9,275 nt of DNA from Candidatus Sulfotelmatobacter sp. (GTDB lineage Bacteria; Acidobacteriota; Terriglobia; Terriglobales; SbA1), in assembly GCA_030151135.1 (NCBI GenBank), contig JASLEQ010000714.1, forward strand, positions 1 through 9,275, given 5' to 3'. The notes under the pieces are model-generated. The model made no database searches. It saw only the letters and a list, made by a program, of their open reading frames with translations, and was not told the origin of the DNA. The translations under genes were made by a program, and so were the position numbers. This document shows positions 1 to 8,219 of the stretch, one piece after another (the stretch's first letter is position 1; every line of letters starts with the position of its first letter).

Positions 1-16
1 CTCTATGTTATTTAAA

Positions 17-3000
17 CTACGTTATAAGCCGGATTCCCCACTCTCTCCGCCATGTTTCAGAGTGCTTTTGGGGCGTTCCGCGACCTACTTCTTGACTGAC
101 GGCCGCTACTTCGCTGGGCGTTTGCGATGCCTCGGGTGTCAGGGCGATGCCGTCGCGATAGCTGACTGCCCTGCCTGAGATTGCAGGGACTCTTTCACCA
201 GGCACCAGAATTCCCACAAGATTCAAGGGGTCGGCTGCTGACAAAGTGATCAAGTCTCCGCTCAGCGGCAGACTTCTCATAGCACGCACGGACTCCACTG
301 CCACCGGCAACGCGAATTGCTCGCCCAAAAATCCATCCACAAACCTTCCCCCTCGGATCTCTCCTCGATCCTCGAGTCTGCGAAATGCCATTAGCAGTTC
401 CCGCCACGGTGGCAAGTTCGACTCTCGTGCAATCGCATCGCGAACGACGATCCCGTAGCGCCGCAGCAGCATCCAGCAGGCTGCCTCTACCGCTCGGGTC
501 CTGTCTACGGCAACATCGGCATGCAAAAGAGCCCAGCGTCCTGTACTATGCCTCGGACGCAGACTGCGGCTGCTTCCCGGTCCTGCGCGCCGGTTGGGAT
601 CGATCAGCGACCGCAAGTTATCGAAGCCGTCGGCCGTAACAAGGCCACCCGCCACGAGTTCCCACAATGCTGTTTCGATCTCAGCTTTCACCTTGCCGGT
701 TCCGCGCACAATGTCGGCAAAGAACGACGCTCCGCGCTGCTTTAGGAATTCAAGCACAAGCTTCGCCCCATGGCTCAATCCACCATGTGGCGAGTTCGGA
801 CTGTTCGACGACCCTGTCGCGGTCGGATCTTTCCCCGGCACATGCGCACTTTGACGTATTCCCATCCAGTCCGCTTCTTCGCGCACAAAGAACGTAATCG
901 GAGCGACGCTGGTCGGAATGACACGCCGCTGGCGAGGGGCCGATCCGTCAGTGGGAGCAGCGGACTCGAGCGTCGCAGGGTGTGGTGACAACCTTCCCCA
1001 TCCGACGGCTCCGGTCATGCACAGCTGATCCAGACACTTCGGATCGTAGTCCGTTATCCGTCGCGCCAATACCTGCCGCTCCCAGGCATTCGCCGGAACT
1101 TCGAATCCCTGTAACTGCTGCAATACTTCAAGCGTTCCGCGCTCACCATGGGCCTGCGATCCGGGAGCCACATGCTGCCAACGCAGCAGCCATCGCATAA
1201 ATTGAGCCGCGGTCACCGGCTCGATCTGCTTGCGCAGAATCCCGACGGTCAGCCGATGGATCCGCGCCAACAGGCGCCGCTCGCACCATTCGACTTCGGA
1301 TTCATCCGAAGGTCGAGCGGTCCCACTCGAAACTACCGCCGCAGGCCCATTGTGACCCCCTGCACCGGTGAAATTCCCTCGCAGAACAGTTCCAGCCGCC
1401 TCCATCCGGAGCAGGCCCTTTTCGATCTCGGAAGCGGGAAGTCCCACCAGATTGCCCAGTTGCGAAGCAGTGGCGGGACCAATCGCGGACATCCACCCCT
1501 GCACTAGAACTAGCAGCGCGTCCTCGGTGGCGATGTCACTCGTCTCAAAGTCAGCCGATTCGGTTTCAAAATGCGCATGGGGGAAGAGCGTTTGAAAAGC
1601 ACGCGCGCGCTCCACGGCGACCCAGTATCGCCTTGCTCCAGCGGAAGCGATCCCGGCCCGGCCCTGAATCGCAAGTTGTTCAAAGTAGCGTTGCCAACGA
1701 TCCACATCGACGGAAGGTCCCTCCCCGCTGGACAATCCATCTTCAGTGCGGGCTAAGGATTGACAGCCGACGGATACTTCCGGCAGTGCCAGCAAAGTGT
1801 GCAGCACATCATGCAACTCATCGGCGTCACGTACATCGGGCCAAGCTTCGCTGCGCACCTGCGCGATAGCACCGGGATCCAGTCCTCCCACTTCCTGCAG
1901 AACTGATTCGGGCAAGACACGTCGCATTTCCACAGCCCGCGCCCGCCGCTCCTCTAAAGGTGCATCATCGAGATATGCATATGGATTCGCATTCAAAATT
2001 TCATGCGAGAACTGGGAGGGCACCGGCGTGTCTACCGCCAGTACGCGAATCTCCCCGGACGCCATGCCATGCAGCACCCGTTTCAGACCTTCCAGGTCCA
2101 TAGCTTCGCCGAGCACATCCTTCATCACCTCAGCGATCAGTGGATGATCAGGAATCTGGCGATCTCCCTCGATGTTCTCGAAACACGCTGCCGCGTCCGG
2201 AAATACAGAAGCCAGCAAATCCTCGGATCTCATGCGCTGAATTTGTGCCGGAACTTTCTTGCCATTCTGGAAGCGCAACAATGCCAGCGCGCGGTTCGCA
2301 TCCCACCGCCACCGCGTCGCGAAGATCGGTGAGTCCAGCGCGGCCTGCTCCAGAATCGGCTGCACGGTCTCGGCATTCAGGAAATGAAAGACATCGCCAA
2401 GTGGAAAGCTGTGCTGCTCGGCCAACGCAATATTGAGGCCGTTATCCGTAGCCGCGGCCTGTAGTTCAAAATTGAACCCACGGCAGAACCGCTTGCGCAA
2501 CGACAATCCCCAAGCTTTATTGATCCGTCCGCCAAAAGGCGCGTGAATGACCAACTGCATTCCGCCACCTTCATCGAAGAAGCGTTCAGCGATGACAGTC
2601 GTTTGTGTCGGGACCGCCCCCAACACGACTCGCCCTTGCAGAATGTATTCGATCGACTGCTCCGCGCCCGAATCATCCAGCCCACATTCGTCCTTCAGCC
2701 AGGAAACAGCCGCAGCGACGTCGGGCTGCGACGACGAGAATGCCACAGGCGAGGTACGCGGCAGCATGTCGCTGATCTTCTGCCGCAGGTCCCCGACATG
2801 CGTCGACAATTCTTCCGTCCGAGCCGGAGCTTCGCCGCGCCAGAACGGCACGCTCGGAGGCGCGCCATGCGCATCGTGCACTAGCATTCGCCCGTTATTC
2901 GTCTCAATCCGGTGGATGATCCACGACGAATTTCCCAGCAGCATGATGTCTCCGCGGTTGCTCTCAACCGCGAAATCTTCATCCACTGTTCCGACAACGG

Positions 3001-4633
3001 CTCCATCGGGCTCGGCCACGACCGTATAGAGCGAATTGTCGGGAATGGCGCCACCGCTAGTAATCGCGGCCAATCTTGCTCCTCGACGCGCGCGCAGTTT
3101 CCGATTCACCCGATCGCGATGGATGTAAGCTCCATACCGCCCGCGGCGCGCGGCAATCCCCTCGGACAACATGTCGAGTATGGAATTAAAAGTCTGCCGC
3201 TGAAGATGCCGATACGGATAAGCCCGCTTCACGAGCGCGAAAAGTTCGTCCTCGTCCCATCCTTCATGTGTCGATCCGAACTCCGCTGCAGCGCCGTCCT
3301 CCGGGCTGGCCATAACGCCATCTTGGCGGCGCTTTTTTCCTTGAGTAACAGGAGGTCCTTCCGCAGCACACGCCGCCACAATCTGCTGCGCCAGCACATC
3401 CAGCGGCGCCTCCGGAATAATTAGCCGATCGAGATCGCCAACCTTGATCGCGCGCACCAAAGCCGCGCATTCAATCAGATCGTCGCGAGTAGTCGCGAAG
3501 AACCTGCCCTTCGGTATCGCCCCGCGCCAGTGTCCGGAGCGTCCAACCCTCTGCAGTGCGACCGCAATTGCCCGCGGAGAGTTGATTTGCACTACCAAAT
3601 CGACAAATCCGATATCAATTCCGAGCTCCAGTGATGCGGTCGCCACTAACACGCGCACCTGACCTTCCTTCAGCTTGCGCTCTGCTGCGAGACGCAACTT
3701 GCGCGACAGGCTTCCGTGATGCGCCGCAACATTCTGTTCCCCGATACGCTCACCGAGTTGATGCGCAAGGCGCTCGGCCATGCGTCGGGTATTCACGAAT
3801 ACCAGGGTTGATCGATGTTGGCCCACAAGTTCTACGAGCCGATCGTAAATCGTGTCCCACATTTCGTTCGATGCCACGGGCCCAAGCGGCATCGGCGGAA
3901 CTTCAATCGCAAGGTTCAGCTTCCGTTTGTGACCGACATCGACCACGATGGGATCAGCCCGGTCGCTCCCCGTCAGGAAATGCGCGACTTCCTCGATCGG
4001 TTTCTGCGTGGCCGATAATCCAATGCGAACGGACCGACGATAAGTCAGTGCATCCAATCGCTCCAGCGACAGCGCGAGATGCGCTCCGCGCTTATCGTCC
4101 GCAACCGCATGAATTTCATCGACGATCACCGTCTCAATATGCCGCAAAATCTGCCGGCTCTTGTCGGAAGTGAGCAGAATGTAGAGCGACTCCGGCGTGG
4201 TCACCAGAATGTGCGGGGGGCGCTTCAGCATCGCCCGGCGCTCGGGCATCAGCGTATCGCCGGTACGCACCGCCGTGCGAATCTCGGGCATCAGCAAACC
4301 GCGCTCCCCTGCCATCGCGAGAATCTCACCCAGAGGGATTTCCAAGTTTTTTTGGATGTCGTTCCCCAACGCCTTCAATGGGGACACGTAAAGAACTTCG
4401 GTGTGGTCGTCGAGTTCTCCAGAAAGCGCCTTGCGCACCAGACGGTCAATACAGGTGAGAAATGCCGCCAAAGTCTTACCCGATCCCGTCGGAGCGGAAA
4501 TAAGGGTCGTCCTGCCGGCCAGAATGTGCGGCCACCCTTGTTCCTGCGGCTCGGTGGGAGTTCCGAATCGCGAGACAAACCACTCCGCGACTAAGGGATG
4601 TGCCCAGGTAAGGGAGGAGGGAACAGACTGCAT
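17..4633 (-). CDS. lhr: Lhr-type DEAD/DEAH-box ATP-dependent DNA helicase, full length (1538 aa)
   Basis: Large superfamily 2 helicase of the Lhr family. Characterised members are ATP-driven 3'-to-5' helicases that load on single-stranded DNA and unwind DNA or RNA:DNA duplexes, and they are linked to DNA repair in the cytoplasm. Visible motifs: Walker A APTGSGKT (47-54), motif Ia YVSPLKALGND (82-92), TTPES (145-149), motif II DEIH (172-175), motif III SAT (207-209), VFVNTRR (278-284), motif V around ATASLELGIDIG (331-342) and motif VI QRVGRSGH (361-368). The region at about 400-860 carries Lhr-core signatures, including SGGAIPD (526-532) and VPFWRGE (595-601), whose Ile530 and Trp598 appear to match the strand-contacting Ile and Trp of mycobacterial Lhr. 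Residues about 890-1500 form the Lhr C-terminal domain (ITDYDPK near 1193; DPLNLVGI near 1468). The length is normal for the long Lhr form. The start is forced: an in-frame TAG lies four codons upstream (4643-4645) with no ATG, GTG or TTG between. No Shine-Dalgarno is evident. The gene lies 72 bases after the DUF4340 gene. Ser/Gly/Pro/charged linkers at about 424-458, 1088-1112 and 1265-1285 look expanded. Motifs are directly seen; the repair role is family knowledge. Confidence 0.95.
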   Translation of the reverse strand: MQSVPSSLTWAHPLVAEWFVSRFGTPTEPQEQGWPHILAGRTTLISAPTGSGKTLAAFLTCIDRLVRKALSGELDDHTEVLYVSPLKALGNDIQKNLEIPLGEILAMAGERGLLMPEIRTAVRTGDTLMPERRAMLKRPPHILVTTPESLYILLTSDKSRQILRHIETVIVDEIHAVADDKRGAHLALSLERLDALTYRRSVRIGLSATQKPIEEVAHFLTGSDRADPIVVDVGHKRKLNLAIEVPPMPLGPVASNEMWDTIYDRLVELVGQHRSTLVFVNTRRMAERLAHQLGERIGEQNVAAHHGSLSRKLRLAAERKLKEGQVRVLVATASLELGIDIGFVDLVVQINSPRAIAVALQRVGRSGHWRGAIPKGRFFATTRDDLIECAALVRAIKVGDLDRLIIPEAPLDVLAQQIVAACAAEGPPVTQGKKRRQDGVMASPEDGAAAEFGSTHEGWDEDELFALVKRAYPYRHLQRQTFNSILDMLSEGIAARRGRYGAYIHRDRVNRKLRARRGARLAAITSGGAIPDNSLYTVVAEPDGAVVGTVDEDFAVESNRGDIMLLGNSSWIIHRIETNNGRMLVHDAHGAPPSVPFWRGEAPARTEELSTHVGDLRQKISDMLPRTSPVAFSSSQPDVAAAVSWLKDECGLDDSGAEQSIEYILQGRVVLGAVPTQTTVIAERFFDEGGGMQLVIHAPFGGRINKAWGLSLRKRFCRGFNFELQAAATDNGLNIALAEQHSFPLGDVFHFLNAETVQPILEQAALDSPIFATRWRWDANRALALLRFQNGKKVPAQIQRMRSEDLLASVFPDAAACFENIEGDRQIPDHPLIAEVMKDVLGEAMDLEGLKRVLHGMASGEIRVLAVDTPVPSQFSHEILNANPYAYLDDAPLEERRARAVEMRRVLPESVLQEVGGLDPGAIAQVRSEAWPDVRDADELHDVLHTLLALPEVSVGCQSLARTEDGLSSGEGPSVDVDRWQRYFEQLAIQGRAGIASAGARRYWVAVERARAFQTLFPHAHFETESADFETSDIATEDALLVLVQGWMSAIGPATASQLGNLVGLPASEIEKGLLRMEAAGTVLRGNFTGAGGHNGPAAVVSSGTARPSDESEVEWCERRLLARIHRLTVGILRKQIEPVTAAQFMRWLLRWQHVAPGSQAHGERGTLEVLQQLQGFEVPANAWERQVLARRITDYDPKCLDQLCMTGAVGWGRLSPHPATLESAAPTDGSAPRQRRVIPTSVAPITFFVREEADWMGIRQSAHVPGKDPTATGSSNSPNSPHGGLSHGAKLVLEFLKQRGASFFADIVRGTGKVKAEIETALWELVAGGLVTADGFDNLRSLIDPNRRAGPGSSRSLRPRHSTGRWALLHADVAVDRTRAVEAACWMLLRRYGIVVRDAIARESNLPPWRELLMAFRRLEDRGEIRGGRFVDGFLGEQFALPVAVESVRAMRSLPLSGDLITLSAADPLNLVGILVPGERVPAISGRAVSYRDGIALTPEASQTPSEVAAVSQEVGRGTPQKHSETWRREWGIRLIT

Positions 4634-4639
4634 CCAAAT

Positions 4640-4668
4640 ATTCTATTCCGGTGGTTAGCTTTCGCCAA
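4640..4668 (-). promoter_or_regulatory. Candidate sigma-70-like promoter for lhr, possibly leaderless
   Basis: On the minus strand the gap before lhr reads TTGGCG (4668-4663), a 17-base spacer (4662-4646), then TAGAAT (4645-4640). The -35 matches TTGACA at 4 of 6 positions, the -10 matches TATAAT at 5 of 6, and the spacer has the optimal length. Only six bases (ATTTGG) separate the -10 from the ATG at 4633. Initiation at the usual distance would therefore fall on or beside the A of the start codon, giving a leaderless transcript. This agrees with the absence of a Shine-Dalgarno sequence. The pattern is seen in the sequence; promoter activity is inferred, and a chance match cannot be excluded. 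Confidence 0.35.
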
Positions 4669-4705
4669 GTCTTCGCCTCGGCCAAGCATTTTGCTCAAAG
4701 AAAAG

Positions 4706-6037
4706 CTATTTTGCGGATTTTGCAGGTGGGGCCGCTGGTTTGATTGCCTCGAGCGCCTTTTGCAAGTCTTCAACATTGGACGAAGGCACCTGGTAGAGTG
4801 TTGGATCGCCCTCCCGCTTTGCAATGTAATTCGTTGCGGACTTCGAGATCGAAACTTTTTCTGTCCGTTTCCCATCTTCGTAACTCACAGTCGCTTCAAT
4901 TTCAGGTGTAGTGAAGCCCGAGTCCACGAATTTTTCGGCTGAGAGGTCACGAAGATCAGAGATTACCGAGCTGACGCCGTCCGCGGCCATCTTCTTCCCG
5001 TTGTTCCACCAGTCTTGCCCGCTGCGTAGCAGCCAGTAATTGTTCGAACCCGTATGGATTTCGACTTTGTTGGGCTGGGCGTATCCGAAATCAAACAATT
5101 TTTTGTCGCGGAGGTCATCAACTTTCTTGGCCACAGCATCGCCTAGATCGGAGCTGACTTTGTACGCGCCATCGACCACGCTGGATTTCGCGTAATAGAT
5201 GTCCTTATCTTTGCGAAGCTGAAGCTCCTGAGTGGACGACTCGTCCGTGACTTTCACCGTAGCAACAGGCGTGCCCTTCGCGAACGCCGAGTCTGCGTCT
5301 TTCGTCTCGCTATCGGCACCGCTCAGATCCATGCGCGCTTCGGTCAGCTTGCTCACCAGTCCACTGACGGCGTAGGTGTCGGCGCGCATCGGCTTGGGCT
5401 TGAGGATCTGCCAGTCGTTCTTATTCCGGCCCAGCTCAATGTCGCCATTCTTTCCGGAAATTTCTATCCGGCTTACCTTGTCCGGACTCTCTGTGAGCAG
5501 GCGCTTGTCGCGAAGGTCGTTGAGGTTCTTGTCCAGACTCGTCTTCTGATAACTCGCGATCGTGAAAATGCGGGGATCCCCCACCAGGGCCGCATAGACA
5601 GCGCTGCCCGTAGGGGTCTCATCGCCAAGCAGCAAATGCTGCGTCTTGTTGTCTCTCTCAGTGACATCTACTTCGAAAGCAGGCGCGGAGAGCCCATACC
5701 GTTGCAGGTCGGTTCCATGATCCTCGACGATCCGATCCGAGTTCAACGCAGAAATCGTTGAAAGCATTCCCGAAACTGTGTTTTGATCTGCGCCGAGAGG
5801 CTTGGGTTCGGCGATCTTCCAGTCTGAACCACTTTTCGTTAGAAGGATCGGCGTGGCATCCTTCTTCTTCAGCTCAAGCTTCGTGATCGAACCTTCATCC
5901 AGCTTGAGAATCGGTGGAGCGGCATCCGCCTCGGGCTTGGCAGCCTCGGCACTCGGCTTGCGATGATCGGACCAGTAAAGAACGCCCGCCAACGCCGCGA
6001 ATATTACGGTTGCGATTAGCAGACCACGAATCTTCAT
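4706..6037 (-). CDS. DUF4340 domain-containing membrane-anchored protein with three internal repeats (443 aa)
   Basis: A protein of unknown biochemical function recognised as DUF4340, a family often encoded directly after GldG-like ABC auxiliary genes. A single N-terminal hydrophobic segment (about 5-22, after Lys2 and Arg4) is not followed by an obvious cleavage site. It is probably a signal anchor holding the rest outside the cytoplasmic membrane. An Ala/Pro/Lys/Glu-rich linker (about 27-42) leads into three homologous modules centred on DWKIAEPKPLGAD (72-84), DWQILKPKPMRAD (208-220) and the weaker DWWNNGKKMAAD (342-353). Each is followed by a valine/serine helix-like stretch. DLRDKRL (174-180) and DLRDKKL (308-314) link consecutive modules. 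The C-terminus is an Ala/Pro/Lys tail. The start is forced by an in-frame TGA ten codons upstream with no start codon between; no strong Shine-Dalgarno is visible. The gene follows the gldG-like gene by 36 bases and very likely belongs to the same operon. A role as extracytoplasmic partner of the ABC exporter is inferred from context only. Confidence 0.88.
   Translation of the reverse strand: MKIRGLLIATVIFAALAGVLYWSDHRKPSAEAAKPEADAAPPILKLDEGSITKLELKKKDATPILLTKSGSDWKIAEPKPLGADQNTVSGMLSTISALNSDRIVEDHGTDLQRYGLSAPAFEVDVTERDNKTQHLLLGDETPTGSAVYAALVGDPRIFTIASYQKTSLDKNLNDLRDKRLLTESPDKVSRIEISGKNGDIELGRNKNDWQILKPKPMRADTYAVSGLVSKLTEARMDLSGADSETKDADSAFAKGTPVATVKVTDESSTQELQLRKDKDIYYAKSSVVDGAYKVSSDLGDAVAKKVDDLRDKKLFDFGYAQPNKVEIHTGSNNYWLLRSGQDWWNNGKKMAADGVSSVISDLRDLSAEKFVDSGFTTPEIEATVSYEDGKRTEKVSISKSATNYIAKREGDPTLYQVPSSNVEDLQKALEAIKPAAPPAKSAK
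4883..5887 (-). repeat. Threefold protein repeat inside the DUF4340 gene
   Basis: Three diverged copies of one module lie at about residues 51-125, 187-262 and 323-385. Each begins with a beta-strand-like I/V-x-K/R-[LIV]-E-[LI] stretch (ITKLEL at 51, VSRIEI at 188, PNKVEI at 322). It continues to an Asp-Trp pair (Trp73, Trp209, Trp343) and a K/M-x-x-AD turn. The tryptophans are 136 and 134 residues apart. The copies are recognisable at protein level only, so this is an old internal duplication and not a recent DNA repeat. The third copy has lost the PKP turn (NGKKM instead). Confidence 0.75.
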
Positions 6038-6073
6038 GTCTATTTCGAACTCGTCCCGACTTTCTCAGTGAAA

Positions 6074-7450
6074 TTATCGACGCTTCCACCACACTGAAAG
6101 TCCGATGAAAACTACGGCGAACGGCAATCCGAATTGGCTCACGGCTCGTACCCAAGCCAGTTGCCTTCCGGTCATCGTAATCCGCCGATCCTCCGGCTCT
6201 TTCGGACGAATCGAAATCAGGTCTTCATCCGAAGACAGCCAGTTCACCGCATTTGACGCGAGATCGTCGTTCCCGTTGAAGTCGATGAACCGATTCGCGG
6301 CCCATGCGGATGAGCCCACGACCACGAATCGTCCCTGCGAATTCCCTTTCCCCGTGTCGTACGTTCCGGCAGCTGCAAGTGTCAGCGGCCCTTTCTTGTT
6401 CTTGGGATCATTCACATTCACCGAAGGTGAACTTAAGTTGCTGGTTGCTAAACTCGTATTCGAACTATCAAAAAGCTTTTGCACGCTGGTCTTGTCAGTG
6501 TTCTTGATGTCGAGCGAGCGCGCGAGCGGAAATCCTGTTGCAGTTCCTCGTAGTTGATCCACAATCGGCTGGGACGCATAACTTGTTACGAGTGCTACCT
6601 GCGGCCCCAGGCCCGCAATCTGCCCCAGCGGGTTCAGATCGAGAATCAAATCCTTGTCCAACGTCACCCCCCAGTTCTGCAGAAGCGTCGTGAGCGCGTC
6701 ATTATCGGCGATCTCATCGTGCCCCAACTTCAGCGGTGGATCCAGCATGAAGAACGCGCGTCCGCCATCCTCTACATATTTCTTGATCGCATCAACCTCG
6801 GGCTGTTCGTAATTCTTTGTGGGACCGGCCACGACAAGGGTCGTGCAATCGCTCGGCACGTCAGCTTTGGTAAGCAAATCAACCGACTTCGTCTCGTAAT
6901 TGTCCTTCGACAGCAACTCCTTGAACTTGGACATGCCGTCACGATTGCTGTCGTTGAGCTGATGTTCGCCGCTCCCGCTCGTGAAGCAGACCGTTCGCGC
7001 GGTGCTCTTTAAATCGCGGATGAACGCTCCTGTAATGCCTTCCTCGGTCATGCTCTTCGCTTCTTCGTGCTTTGCGCCAATCTGCACCACGGCAGTGCCC
7101 AAACTGCGAATTCCCGCCTCGCGTGCGACCTCTGGATCCTTATCGGGATCGACGTACTTTACCTGGACCTTTGGCGACAGATTAGCGTACTGGTCCAGCA
7201 GGTCCCGGCCGTCGCGAAAACGCGTGCTCTGGTTGAAATAAGTGATCGTCGCATTCTGCTTCAAGCCTCTGACAATCTTTGCCGTCTGCTCCGACAAGCT
7301 GTACCGCTTGTTGGAAGTCGCGTCATAGGATTTGTTGTAGCGATCGGCTAGAACATTTGCGACTACTACAATCGCAATCACAACCAAGATGTAGGAAGCG
7401 GCGTAGGCCGCGTACTTTGTCTGTCTCGCCTTCATCCATTGGCTCGCCAT
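6074..7450 (-). CDS. GldG-like ABC-transporter auxiliary protein (458 aa)
   Basis: Matches the GldG / ABC_transp_aux type: an N-terminal membrane anchor (about 15-35), a large extracytoplasmic body, and a C-terminal membrane segment (about 436-454) ending in the basic cytoplasmic tail KRR. Family-type landmarks are the segment after the first membrane helix (ADRYNKSYDATSNKRYSLSE, 35-54), a Gly-rich turn GSGEH (159-163) after a beta strand, YVEDGGRAFFMLDP (225-238) and RFVVVGSSAWAANRF (374-388) followed by NAVNWL. In family members I recall, the turn usually reads GHGE; here the His is Ser160. In Flavobacterium, GldG works with GldF and GldA as an ABC complex needed for gliding. Outside Bacteroidetes the role is mostly unknown. 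The start is supported by a strong GGAGGT six bases before the ATG; only one base separates it from the permease stop. It is likely translated in coupling with the permease and forms part of the same complex. The symbol is left blank because orthology to true GldG is not shown. Confidence 0.88.
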   Translation of the reverse strand: MASQWMKARQTKYAAYAASYILVVIAIVVVANVLADRYNKSYDATSNKRYSLSEQTAKIVRGLKQNATITYFNQSTRFRDGRDLLDQYANLSPKVQVKYVDPDKDPEVAREAGIRSLGTAVVQIGAKHEEAKSMTEEGITGAFIRDLKSTARTVCFTSGSGEHQLNDSNRDGMSKFKELLSKDNYETKSVDLLTKADVPSDCTTLVVAGPTKNYEQPEVDAIKKYVEDGGRAFFMLDPPLKLGHDEIADNDALTTLLQNWGVTLDKDLILDLNPLGQIAGLGPQVALVTSYASQPIVDQLRGTATGFPLARSLDIKNTDKTSVQKLFDSSNTSLATSNLSSPSVNVNDPKNKKGPLTLAAAGTYDTGKGNSQGRFVVVGSSAWAANRFIDFNGNDDLASNAVNWLSSDEDLISIRPKEPEDRRITMTGRQLAWVRAVSQFGLPFAVVFIGLSVWWKRR

Positions 7451-7451
7451 C

Positions 7452-8219
7452 TTATGACCTCCAGCGCAGGGACTCCATCGAGCGCGCTGTAAAAAACAGT
7501 CCCAGGAAAATAACAGTCAGATAGAAGATCGCATCTTTTGTATCGAGCACTCCTTTGGCAAACGACTCAAAGTGCGTGATTACTGACATGTACGCGAGCA
7601 CCTTTGCCCAAGTCGCGGTCTCGTATCCACTGACCCACTCCAAAACCCAGAGCAGCAGGCACACACCGAATGTCACGGCGCCGGCGATGATCTGATTTTT
7701 GGTGAGTGTCGAAATGAAAGTACCGATAGCCAATAGCGCGCCGGCCTGCAGCAACAATCCGAGATAGCCGATCAGTAAGGGCTTCCAGTCGGGATGCCCA
7801 TACGCGAAGAGGAAGGCGAAATTAACCGCCGTAAACAGGAGGAGGCACGCATAAAGCACTACCGCAGCGAACCACTTTCCCAGAATAATCTCAATATCAT
7901 GCACCGGCGATGTCACGAGCAATTCGATCGTGCCGGTGCGCTTCTCTTCTGCAAACAGCCGCATCGTGATCAGTGGAATAAAGAATAGACCCAGAACACC
8001 GACGTTCGACAGCAGCGGCCGGACGATCCACTCATTCAAATTCATGGGGAACGACCGCCCGCTCATTTGCGACTGAACGCTTTCGAACACGAAGGTACCA
8101 AGTGCATTCCAGAAAAAGAATCCGAAGATCACCCCGAACATGATCAACAAGATGTACGCGACCGGCGATGCAAAGTAGCTTCTCAGCTCTTTCTGGCAGA
8201 TGACCCAGACGTTTCTCAT
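7452..8219 (-). CDS. ABC-2 type transporter permease, GldF-like (255 aa)
   Basis: Membrane subunit of an ABC exporter. About six hydrophobic segments are visible (roughly 19-38, 70-87, 115-138, 148-168, 176-195, 230-247), as expected for an ABC-2 permease of about 240-260 residues. The N-terminus (WVICQKELRSYFASPVAY, 5-22) and the loop EEKRTGTIELLVTSPV (91-106) are hallmarks of GldF/NosY-like permeases. The loop is the usual contact region with the ATPase. THFESFAKGVLDTKD (215-229) before the last helix is another family signature. The ATG overlaps the ATPase stop codon by one base (TGATG), and GAGGT at 8229-8233 lies nine bases upstream, so coupled translation is likely. The predicted role is to form the transmembrane channel or extrusion domain with the neighbouring ATPase. 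The substrate is unknown. A GldF-like assignment is stronger than a specific gene symbol. Confidence 0.9.
   Translation of the reverse strand: MRNVWVICQKELRSYFASPVAYILLIMFGVIFGFFFWNALGTFVFESVQSQMSGRSFPMNLNEWIVRPLLSNVGVLGLFFIPLITMRLFAEEKRTGTIELLVTSPVHDIEIILGKWFAAVVLYACLLLFTAVNFAFLFAYGHPDWKPLLIGYLGLLLQAGALLAIGTFISTLTKNQIIAGAVTFGVCLLLWVLEWVSGYETATWAKVLAYMSVITHFESFAKGVLDTKDAIFYLTVIFLGLFFTARSMESLRWRS
7457..7462 (-). promoter_or_regulatory. Shine-Dalgarno of the gldG-like gene, inside the permease stop region
   Basis: GGAGGT on the minus strand, six bases before the ATG at 7450. It is embedded in the last two sense codons of the permease gene, just before its TAA (7454-7452). It fixes the start and implies that ribosomes finishing the permease can restart on the next gene. 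Confidence 0.8.

Noticed and set aside
1..16. Bases after the lhr stop, checked for a terminator or next gene
   Set aside because: Only 16 AT-rich bases remain in the window; nothing can be supported.
2547..3424. Overlapping plus-strand open frames of 160-170 codons opposite the middle of lhr
   Set aside because: Several frames are open at once over a strongly conserved minus-strand gene, which is typical of composition and not of real genes.
3631..4173. 180-codon plus-strand open frame opposite lhr
   Set aside because: Antisense to the conserved helicase motifs; low-complexity Arg/Pro/Ser translation with no family resemblance.
4664..4682. Six-base stem (GCCGAG with CTTGGC on the minus strand) between the DUF4340 gene and lhr, considered as a terminator
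   Set aside because: Short stem with a G-T pair and no following T tract; it overlaps the candidate -35 region and is not a convincing terminator.
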